A model generated the notes under the pieces. That model worked only from the letters and a program-made list of their open reading frames with translations. It made no database searches and was not told where the DNA came from. A program made the translations under genes and the position numbers. Shown here piece after piece: positions 37,129-43,553 of a DNA stretch of 64,000 nt. The DNA comes from Tateyamaria omphalii (GTDB lineage: Bacteria > Pseudomonadota > Alphaproteobacteria > Rhodobacterales > Rhodobacteraceae), in contig NZ_BMWT01000001.1 in assembly GCF_014651375.1 (NCBI RefSeq), positions 62,001 through 126,000 on the forward strand, given 5' to 3'. How positions within the stretch are numbered: position 1 is the stretch's first letter; each line of letters begins with the position of its first letter.

Positions 37129-37185
37129 GTGTCGAGAAAGGTATTGGAGAGAGGTGTCGGAACAGCTTGGGAGGTCTCCTGCTAA
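37129..37185 (+). CDS. 18-codon leader ORF with maximal Shine-Dalgarno sequence
   Basis: The frame GTG...TAA encodes MSRKVLERGVGTAWEVSC. Its ribosome binding site is part of GAAAGGAGGTGATCCAG (37113-37129), a 17-nt perfect complement of the 16S rRNA 3' tail as known for alphaproteobacteria; GGAGG is 7 nt before the GTG. Such a site is strong evidence that the ORF is translated. No family is recognised. It may be a leader peptide for arfB or an independent small protein. Confidence 0.55.
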   Translation: MSRKVLERGVGTAWEVSC

Positions 37186-37259
37186 GGCAGTCCTTCGCGG
37201 TGCAGACCGCCAAGTTGGTCGGTTGATCTAACCGGCACAACCTCCGAAACATTTCGAGA

Positions 37260-37287
37260 AGGGCCGCTGATCTAGCGGCCCTTTTTC
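37260..37287 (+). terminator. Intrinsic terminator between leader ORF and arfB
   Basis: AGGGCCGCT (37260-37268), loop GATCT and AGCGGCCCT (37274-37282) form a perfect 9-bp stem followed by TTTTTC. It lies 28 bp before the arfB start and so would block read-through into arfB unless antiterminated or unless arfB has its own promoter. Confidence 0.85.
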
Positions 37288-37315
37288 GTGCGAGCTAGTC
37301 GAGGTATGCAGGGCC

Positions 37316-37732
37316 ATGCTGCGGATAAACGACGATATCACTATCCAGGACTGGGAACTGAGCGAGCAATTCGTGCGTGCCTCTGGGCCCGGCGGACAGA
37401 ATGTGAACAAGGTGGCCACAGCGGTTGAGTTGCGTTTCGAAGCAGCACGATCACCCTCTTTGCCCGGGCCGGTCAAGACGCGGCTGAAGCGATTGGCAGG
37501 ACGGCGTTGGACGACCGGGGGAGCGCTGATCATTCAGTGCGATGAAACGCGCAGTCAGGCCAGAAATCGGGACATTGCCCGGCAGAGACTGGTGGATCTG
37601 ATCCGGAAAGCGCTGGTGGCGCCCCAAAAAAGGATCGAGACGCGGCCGACTTTGGGATCCAAAAAACGCAGGCTGAAGGCCAAGAAAATGCGGGGAGAAG
37701 TGAAGGCCTTGCGGGGCCGCATTGAGGAGTGA
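37316..37732 (+). CDS. arfB: Ribosome rescue hydrolase ArfB (YaeJ)
   Basis: The 138-aa protein starts MLRINDDITIQDWELSEQFV. It contains the catalytic GGQ motif in RASGPGGQNVNKVATAVELR (about residues 24-30) and the basic C-terminal tail (KKRRLKAKKMRGEVKALRGR) that enters the empty mRNA channel of stalled ribosomes. ArfB hydrolyses peptidyl-tRNA on non-stop ribosomes. The length is typical. The short distance to the terminator and the ribosome-sensing type leader upstream make its regulation interesting. Confidence 0.94.
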   Translation: MLRINDDITIQDWELSEQFVRASGPGGQNVNKVATAVELRFEAARSPSLPGPVKTRLKRLAGRRWTTGGALIIQCDETRSQARNRDIARQRLVDLIRKALVAPQKRIETRPTLGSKKRRLKAKKMRGEVKALRGRIEE

Positions 37733-38293
37733 TGGGCCTCGGAGAAGTCAGCCGTCCCATGGTGGAACAGATTTCGGAGCACGAGAGTTCAATGAGCTAC
37801 CAAGTCGGGCCTGCCCTTTTTTGGGGTGTAGGGGACATATCTTCGTAGTCTTGGGAAATTTCCGACTTTGGACTCGACAACAAAAATGCCGCAAAGCGCA
37901 GAAAGCCGACTTTGCAAAATTGCAAAGTTGTCCGCTCCGGCACTCGACCGGATAGGAGCCTTTCGTCATTATTGTCGGCTTCGACGGAAACGATTTTCAT
38001 ACAGACCGCGGCAGGCGTGTCCCCCAATACATGCGTCCCAAAAATTCAGTTTGACGTAAGGTTCAAAGAGGATGTCATAAAGGGAACGCAAATGAAAATA
38101 GCAGCGCAGATAGGATTATATCAATCAGTTAGAACTACCAAAGTCCAATTCAACTCGAGCGCGCAGTTTGAAAACGATCTTTGTATTTGATGCCGGTGTG
38201 CGCAGGGTCGATAGATAGTGATATCAAGCACGTAACGAATCCACGAGGCAACCCATAGAAGCGTGATGCTCGCTTCGTCGACAGGTATTTGAC
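37733..38293. other. Long intergenic region at the start of the accessory island
   Basis: GC content falls from here. A near-perfect palindrome with arms ACTTTGCAA (37909-37917) and TTGCAAAGT (37920-37928) is visible and could be an operator or a relic of a mobile-element end. A 32-codon frame at 38092-38190 (MKIAAQIGLYQSVRTTKVQF...) has AGGGA upstream but no recognisable homology. Nothing else is supported. Confidence 0.4.
38092..38190 (+). CDS. Possible small ORF, unknown
   Basis: The 32-codon frame starts MKIAAQIGLYQSVRTTKVQF and ends FENDLCI. AGGGA lies 8 nt before the ATG. It has no predicted transmembrane segment and no known family. Support is limited to the ribosome binding site and the otherwise empty region. 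Confidence 0.2.
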   Translation: MKIAAQIGLYQSVRTTKVQFNSSAQFENDLCI

Positions 38294-39610
38294 ATGGCAA
38301 ACAACACCTACAAAATTAGAAGGCTAGACGATCGCGCTCTCTTTGATCTCATGAATGATGCCAAAGCGGCAGTTGAGGCAGCGGATCCTGCAGACCAAGC
38401 AAACGTAAAAGTTTCGTGCGAGCTGACCTTTACAGGGCACAATCTGATTGGACATCTGAACTTCAGTGATCAACCGCCAAAGGCGGGGCGATATGCGATA
38501 CAAATTGCGACACTCACGCTGCAAAGCAAGAACACAGAGGCAATACGCTTCTTAATACAAAAGGGCAGTGACGGTGAATATGATGACTTCCAGCTCCCGC
38601 AAAACGCGCATGGCCCACGTTCTGCGGAGTGGAAAACCGGGGGGAATCGTGCAGCATTCCTCGCTGCCCACGATACCCTAACCACCGCGCTTGCGCCGAC
38701 TGAAGCCGATCCCGACACCCCCACTGGCCAACTGACGAACTTTGCACAGAACATAGATGTATCTGTCAGAGGGTTTGCACAGAGTCTTGAAAGCACACTG
38801 CACACACTTGCAGAGCAACGAATTGTAGAGCAGGAACACAACAAGGAAGAACGAGAGCGTTTGCGGCTCGAGATGGAACAGCAGCGCGCGCTGATTCTCA
38901 AACAGGCCAATAAAGAGATTGCTACTCGCCAACAGCAACTCGAGGATCGCAAGCAAGAGCTCGACACACGAGAAAGCGAACTTCTGCTAAAGAGCCACAA
39001 AGATGCGCGACGTCAAGCGTTTGAAACCCTGCTGCAAAATCTCCAAGACCTATCGAGACGCCCTAAAGCATCCGCTGATGCGTTTCGGTCTCGCATTATG
39101 ATCTTCTTGGCGATGATAGGTAGCGGGGTAGCCGCTGGCTGGTTTGCTTTGTCATCTATGACACCAGATGATCTTCCAAATTCAGCTACAGAATTTCAAA
39201 CCTGGGTAACTATACTAAAACCAATCGGGCTGTCTTTGCTCTCCTTGGGGGCCTTCGCTGCTGCCATTCAATGGTTGCGCCATTTTTACACCCAAGACCT
39301 TCGTTTTGCGGAGGAAAATGAAAGATTTGGCCATGATATGGCCCGTGCATCTTGGGTCATGGAAGCGTATCTCGAAATGACACAGGAACATGGTATCAAA
39401 AATGTTCCGAAAGAGTGGATGCGTAATGCCACTGAAGGTCTTTTCCAGAGAGGTGGAGCGACGCAGAACGTGGATGAAGCCGCTCAGGCGTTCGCTGCTT
39501 TGTTAGGGATGGCTGGGTCAGTAAAGGCCGGGCCCAACGGATTTGAGGCTCAAGTCGGGAAAAGAAACTTGAGCAAGATGTCAAAAGTTGTTCACGGGGG
39601 TGATGACTAA
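38294..39610 (+). CDS. Coiled-coil membrane protein of unknown function
   Basis: The 438-aa protein starts MANNTYKIRRLDDRALFDLM. Residues 1-135 form a globular N-terminal region. Residues about 165-245 are a long charged coiled coil (EERERLRLEMEQQRALILKQ). Two transmembrane helices follow (267-288 IMIFLAMIGSGVAAGWFALS; 304-328 TWVTILKPIGLSLLSLGAFA). The C-terminal 100 residues look cytoplasmic, with the WVMEAYLEMTQEHGIKNVPK segment. Base composition is AT-richer than core genes. No family is recognised. The architecture resembles sensors or effectors found in defence islands, but nothing in the sequence proves this. Confidence 0.75.
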   Translation: MANNTYKIRRLDDRALFDLMNDAKAAVEAADPADQANVKVSCELTFTGHNLIGHLNFSDQPPKAGRYAIQIATLTLQSKNTEAIRFLIQKGSDGEYDDFQLPQNAHGPRSAEWKTGGNRAAFLAAHDTLTTALAPTEADPDTPTGQLTNFAQNIDVSVRGFAQSLESTLHTLAEQRIVEQEHNKEERERLRLEMEQQRALILKQANKEIATRQQQLEDRKQELDTRESELLLKSHKDARRQAFETLLQNLQDLSRRPKASADAFRSRIMIFLAMIGSGVAAGWFALSSMTPDDLPNSATEFQTWVTILKPIGLSLLSLGAFAAAIQWLRHFYTQDLRFAEENERFGHDMARASWVMEAYLEMTQEHGIKNVPKEWMRNATEGLFQRGGATQNVDEAAQAFAALLGMAGSVKAGPNGFEAQVGKRNLSKMSKVVHGGDD

Positions 39611-39782
39611 GCATTTTGCGCACGTTTTAAAATGAAGGACAGACCAACTCCATTCGATGGTCGGGCAGCAATGCCCGCTTCAGGACTTGGGCGACTTTGA
39701 TGCCAGATTCGGTAGACGTCAGCAGCGAGCTCATATTGGTCATGTCTCGCTGCGCGTTGAACGGAATTTATATGGGACGCTG

Positions 39783-40117
39783 CTAAGACGGGATTGCGTT
39801 AAAGTCGATCTTCTGAAAGCGGTCCCCTTGACTCTTCAGTACCGTCCAATCGAATTCATAAAGCTCTTCGTCGGTCCAATCATCTGGATATTTGATCCGG
39901 AACAAGGAGCCAATCGCAGCCTCCAGAGGGTGGTAATCATACCCAGAAACCGTGAGCGATGTGGAACCTGCGGAAAATTCTTGATCGCGAAACTGAGAGG
40001 TGACGAGAACAAGGAGGCCGGCAACGGCCATTACGAGGTTCTCAAGGTTAGCTTTCTTGAACTCATTGTGCCGGTCGTGCTTGCTTGCGTTGTAGGCTTG
40101 ATACCACGGGAGACTTA
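39783..40117 (-). pseudogene. 5'-truncated hypothetical gene cut by the IS element
   Basis: The minus-strand frame runs without interruption from the IS boundary: LPWYQAYNASKHDRHNEFKK, then ANLENLVMAVAGLLVLVTSQ and a C-terminal part with YDYHPLEAAIGSLFRIKYPD. The W-YxAYN-x2-KHDR pattern resembles a motif I have seen in uncharacterised proteins. The native start is missing because the IS begins at 40118. Translation from the internal ATG at 40031 (82 aa) is possible but would lose the conserved part. The function is unknown. Confidence 0.55.
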
Positions 40118-40949
40118 GGGTCAGGATGCATTGATTTCGGCTGCGCTGCGTGATTCACGAGCTGGAAAACGGAGCGGTGACATGAGCGACCTTTTCTGGC
40201 TGAACGACGAGCAGATGGCCAAGTTGGCCCCCTTTTTCCCTAAGTCGCACGGCAAGCCAAGGGTCGACGACAGGAGGGTTCTGAGCGGGATTATCTTCAT
40301 CAATCGCAATGGCTTGCGTTGGCGTGATGCTCCTGCCGCTTATGGTCCGCACAAAACGCTTTACAGCCGATGGAAGCGTTGGAGCGAGAAAGGCATTTTC
40401 GCTCGGATGATGGCCGGGTTGGCTGCGGAACACGGCGAGAAGCAGACCGTGATGATTGACGCGACATACCTGAAGGCACATCGAACGGCGACCAGTATGG
40501 CCGCCAAAAAAGGGGGCGCGGTCGCCTGATCGGTCGCACCAAGGGCGGTATGAACACCAAGCTACATGCCATCTGCGACAGCCTGGGACGACCGATCGAC
40601 CTGTTCGTCACCGCCGGACAGGTGAGCGATTATATCGGCGCACGGGCGCTGCTCAGTGGCCTGCCAAACGTCAAATGGCTGCTTGGGGATCGCGGTTATG
40701 ACGCTGACTGGTTCAGAGAAGCCTTGCAGGACAAGGGAATACGAGCCTGTATCCCCGGGCGAAGGCAACGAAAGACGCCGGTCAAAAACGACAAGCGCCG
40801 CTATAAGCGGCGAAACCGCATTGAGATCATGTTTGGCAGGCTCAAAGATTGGAGGCGTGTGGCGACCCGCTATGACCGATGTCCAAAGGTCTTCCTATCG
40901 GCCATCGCTCTCGCCGCTGTCGTCATCTATTGGTTATGAATCCTGACCC
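40118..40949 (+). mobile_element. IS5-family insertion sequence (IS427-type), 832 bp
   Basis: The terminal inverted repeats are GGGTCAGGAT at 40118-40127 and its complement ATCCTGACCC at 40940-40949, with further partial matching inward. TA flanks both ends (40116-40117 and 40950-40951), the usual target of this group. It carries one transposase in two frames. The element appears complete. The sequences on both sides are fragments of unrelated genes, so it marks a rearrangement junction. Confidence 0.88.
40182..40939 (+). CDS. IS5-family transposase, two ORFs joined by -1 frameshift
   Basis: ORF A (40182-40529) starts MSDLFWLNDEQMAKLAPFFP and has the DUF4096-type N-terminus and first catalytic Asp (MIDATYLKAHRTA). 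ORF B (to 40939) continues in the -1 frame as RGRGRLIGRTKGGMNTKLHA, with the second Asp (LLGDRGYDADWF) and the Glu (RRNRIEIMFGRLKDW). The shift site is the run A6G5 at 40507-40517, the normal programmed frameshift of this IS group. All DDE residues are present, so the transposase is probably active. Confidence 0.9.
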
Positions 40950-40951
40950 TA

Positions 40952-41420
40952 GCACCACGACAGTATCTGCCAGAGCGCGAACTACATTCAGGTCATGACC
41001 AATCATGATCAGACCTCGCCCCGCAGCCTGGATCAGCTTGAACAGGTCAATCACGCGGGATCTGTTCTGCGCATCCGAGCCCTTGGTCGGCTCGTCGGTG
41101 ACGACAAAGGACGCACGTGCGGCAAGCGCCATCGCAATCATGACCCGTTGCTGCATGCCTCCTGACACCTGGCCCGGATGCTTGTCCAGATCTGCCGCAG
41201 ACAGCCCGGATCAAGCCGCCATCTGAAGATCTCGGCAACCTGCTTGCCAACCGACATCGTTGGATCCGGCGCAATCGCTGGTTCTTGCAGCAGCACAAAA
41301 ACATGGTCTTTCCATAGCGGATTAGCCTTCTTATGGCCATCGAGATAGATGTCACCGGTCACAGTCAGACCGGGCATTGGCACCCCAGACAAGGCCGCAG
41401 CAAAAAGTGATTTACCAGTG
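40952..41420 (-). pseudogene. Fragment of peptide-type ABC transporter ATPase
   Basis: Minus-strand reading shows part of a Walker A region (TTGKSLFAAALSG), then the Q-loop (VFVLLQEPAIAPDP), the signature SGGMQQRVMIAMALAARASF, Walker B (FVVTDEPTKGSD), and the H-loop (LIMIGHDLNVVRALAD), as in DppD/DppF/OppD subunits. There is a frameshift near 41140-41215 between the two halves. The N-terminus is degraded and the C-terminus ends exactly at the IS right end. It is non-functional. Confidence 0.85.
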
Positions 41421-41550
41421 GTCGGGGTAACTCTCTGTCTTTCCGATCTATTCCAGAATTCGCGCGAGAAAAAAATATAGCCTATGGCTTCGTGGCCGGC
41501 AAAAATTCGCGCATAGGTAGTATTAATCATGGAGTTCACAAAAATTCATG

Positions 41551-41600
41551 TTAGCTAATTTGGATGACGCAGACTGAACCTGCGTCAACGACACAGCTAA
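41551..41600. promoter_or_regulatory. Nested inverted repeat upstream of the biosynthetic cluster
   Basis: The inner arms TGACGCAG (41565-41572) and CTGCGTCA (41580-41587) are perfect over 8 bp with a 7-nt loop. The outer arms TTAGCT (41551-41556) and AGCTAA (41595-41600) are perfect over 6 bp and nearly symmetrical around them. No T-tract follows. It may be an operator for a regulator of the cluster, a terminator for the decayed ABC gene, or a relic of an element end. Confidence 0.4.
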
Positions 41601-41601
41601 T

Positions 41602-41649
41602 CGGAAATACAGTCAGGCGGAAACAAAGTTACGCGGAAACGAAGCGATC
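41602..41649 (+). repeat. Three 16-bp direct repeats before the cluster's first gene
   Basis: CGGAAA begins at 41602, 41618 and 41634, an exact 16-bp period. Each unit reads CGGAAA-nnn-AG-nn-A-nn, and a degenerate fourth unit (41586) shares part of the second half. They end 25 bp before the TDO start codon. Evenly spaced direct repeats just upstream of a biosynthetic operon suggest regulator binding sites, as seen with SARP-like or iteron-binding proteins; this is inference. Confidence 0.45.
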
Positions 41650-41673
41650 TACGGACTGAGGGTGTGCTCTTCA

Positions 41674-42384
41674 ATGAACGATCCATATGGACCAGTTTTG
41701 CCAGGATCCGGGAAAAACGACTATGAAACATACATGTCGACGGATCAGCTCCTGGCCCTTCAAAAAGGTCCGGATGACTGGGTGTCCAAAGATGAGCTTC
41801 TCTTCCAGGTCACGCATCAATCTACCGAGCTTTGGCTGAAGTTAGCTCATTCTGAATGCGAAGAAGCACTTGCCCTGATGGCTCAGGACGACACCAATGG
41901 TGCCAGCGCATGCCTCCGGCGCTCGACCCAGTGTATTCGCCTCATCCGATACCAGCTCGACATCTTGTCCGAACTGACACCTTGGGACTTTCTGCGACTG
42001 CGTCCGGTTCTTGGGAACGGATCTGGATTTGAGTCACCGGGCTGGCGCAGCATCCGTCAGGTTGGAGCAGCTTTGTCCGACCAGCTAGACGCCTATGTCA
42101 GGCGCAGGGGAATTGACATGGCTCAGACCTATGTGAGTGGTCAGCACGGGTCTGAATATCGTCTGTTCGAAGACCTCATCGACTGGGACGAGAGCGTGTC
42201 TTTGTGGCGCGCCCGGCACTACAAACTGGCTGAGCGCATAATCGGCCAGTTCACCGTCGGCACCAAGGGCACGCCCGTTTCGGCCCTTAAGGATATGCCA
42301 GATACCAAGTTCTTCCTTCAGCTGTGGCGGGTGCGATCCGAACTCGCAGCAATGAGTGGCACCCAGCAAGTAGACCACGCATGA
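41674..42384 (+). CDS. Tryptophan 2,3-dioxygenase family protein
   Basis: The 236-aa protein starts MNDPYGPVLPGSGKNDYETY (ATG 41674; a GTG at 41662 lies inside the GAGGG ribosome binding site). It has the TDO pattern: YMSTDQLLALQ, distal His48 in DELLFQVTHQSTELWLKL, substrate loop GNGSGFESPGW, and proximal heme ligand His182 in WRARHYKLAERIIG, followed by GTKGTPVSALKD. It is shorter than typical bacterial TDO (about 270-290 aa) but complete in motifs. It is expected to open the indole ring of tryptophan to N-formylkynurenine. It is the first gene of the cluster and overlaps the next gene by 4 bp. Confidence 0.88.
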   Translation: MNDPYGPVLPGSGKNDYETYMSTDQLLALQKGPDDWVSKDELLFQVTHQSTELWLKLAHSECEEALALMAQDDTNGASACLRRSTQCIRLIRYQLDILSELTPWDFLRLRPVLGNGSGFESPGWRSIRQVGAALSDQLDAYVRRRGIDMAQTYVSGQHGSEYRLFEDLIDWDESVSLWRARHYKLAERIIGQFTVGTKGTPVSALKDMPDTKFFLQLWRVRSELAAMSGTQQVDHA

Positions 42385-43553
42385 CACAGACGATCGAAGC
42401 CACTCGGAGCGCATTTCCACATATGGATCAGATGGTCTATCTGGCCACTTGCAGCTTGGCGCCACGATCATCCAACGTGGATGCCGCGGTCGCGGAGATG
42501 CTAGGCGCCATGTCACGGCCAGCTTTGGCATGGGCCCGTTTTGAGCAAGAAATAGACGATCTGCGCGAAGAGATTTCCAAGCTTATTAATGCCAAGCCAG
42601 AGCAAATCGCGTTCCTGCCCAATGCTTCCGTTTGCGCCTATCAGATATTGGAAGCGATGACCGATCTTCACCCGCTCGAGATCGTGTATTCGCACGACGA
42701 GTTTCCCTCCATCGCAAATGTTTGGACCGCAGAACAGGCACGAGGTGCCCGATCATATAGCATGGATGACGAAGGCCTTCAGGTATCGCTGGGTCGCCGC
42801 TCAGTTGACCCTGACCAAACGCACGCCACCTTAGTCTCTGTTCCAGCCGTCAGCTATCTGACCGGACGGCGTCCCAACCTGTCGAAAATCGCTACGACCG
42901 CCAGGGAGGCCGGTGCTGTACTCGCTATCGATGCCTACCAAGCGCTTGGCAGTGTTCCGATTGACGTCAATGCGTTGAACTGTGACTTTCTGTTCGCGGG
43001 AACAATGAAATATGCGCTTGGACTTCCGGGCCTTGCGTTCCTCTATGTTAAGGAACCGATGCGCTGGAGCGCTCCAGCACTGACTGGATGGTTCGGACGC
43101 CAAAACCCTTTCGACTTTGAGTCCACAAAATTGGACTATGCGTTGGACGCGCGTCGGTTTCAAACCGGCACCATCGCTGTTCCAAGCGTCTTTTCTGCCA
43201 AGGCCGGGCTAATGCTCCTCTCGGAGGTGACGCAGAAGGACCGCGCGGCGCACATTGCGAATATTGTGGACTACACGGCTCAAAAACTGCTGGTTCAAGG
43301 TGAACAACTTGTAGGCTATCAAAGCGCGGGATCTCATGGAGCCCATGTCGCCTTCTTGGATGCCGAGGCCGAAACTCTTGGCCAGCGTCTCGCAGAGCAA
43401 GGTATTATTACAAGCCCACGTGGAAACGCTGTGCGCGTTTCCTGCCATCAATACACAACAACTTCCGATATCGATGCCCTTTGCACATTCCTGCGGGGGT
43501 ACCGCACGCATCATGGGGGACAGAATGACAATAGCATTGCCAAATCTGCGTAA
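42381..43553 (+). CDS. Class V aminotransferase / kynureninase-like PLP enzyme
   Basis: The 390-aa fold-type I protein starts MTQTIEATRSAFPHMDQMVY. PLP residues are visible: Asp184 in LAIDAYQALGSVPIDVNALN and Lys210 in LFAGTMKYALGLPGLAFLYV. The AYQALGSVPID segment is like that of kynureninases (HAVGNVPLDL) and also of isopenicillin-epimerase-type class V enzymes. In this setting, with TDO and a formamidase-like protein, cleavage of kynurenine or a hydroxykynurenine is the obvious candidate reaction, not proven. It overlaps TDO by 4 bp and the next gene by 28 bp. Confidence 0.82.
   Translation: MTQTIEATRSAFPHMDQMVYLATCSLAPRSSNVDAAVAEMLGAMSRPALAWARFEQEIDDLREEISKLINAKPEQIAFLPNASVCAYQILEAMTDLHPLEIVYSHDEFPSIANVWTAEQARGARSYSMDDEGLQVSLGRRSVDPDQTHATLVSVPAVSYLTGRRPNLSKIATTAREAGAVLAIDAYQALGSVPIDVNALNCDFLFAGTMKYALGLPGLAFLYVKEPMRWSAPALTGWFGRQNPFDFESTKLDYALDARRFQTGTIAVPSVFSAKAGLMLLSEVTQKDRAAHIANIVDYTAQKLLVQGEQLVGYQSAGSHGAHVAFLDAEAETLGQRLAEQGIITSPRGNAVRVSCHQYTTTSDIDALCTFLRGYRTHHGGQNDNSIAKSA

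Larger units (their letters stand above)
37066..37287 (+). promoter_or_regulatory. Structured leader upstream of arfB
   Basis: A TTGACT box (37066-37071) resembles a -35 element; no good -10 is visible. Downstream lie GATCACCT (37091-37098), an exact complement of AGGTGATC (37119-37126) inside a giant Shine-Dalgarno sequence, with an inner hairpin TTCAA-CAT-TTGAA. Then come an 18-codon ORF, hairpins GCGGT-GCAG-ACCGC and CGGTT-GATCT-AACCG, an ACCTCC segment (37240-37245) able to pair with GGAGGT, and a terminator before arfB. The arrangement suggests translation-dependent attenuation or a small RNA. This is inference. Confidence 0.5.

Noticed and set aside
37113-37129. The 17-nt match to the 16S rRNA tail as a fragment of an rRNA gene
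   Set aside because: The match is to the complement of 16S and stops at once on both sides; it is correctly spaced before a GTG start, so a Shine-Dalgarno role is simpler.
37807-37822. GGGC-CT-GCCC followed by T6 as an arfB terminator
   Set aside because: A 4-bp stem with a 2-nt loop is too small to be convincing.
39657-40118. 153-codon frame on + before the IS element
   Set aside because: The opposite strand carries a more protein-like frame with a hydrophobic helix and a conserved-looking motif; the plus frame has no ribosome binding site.
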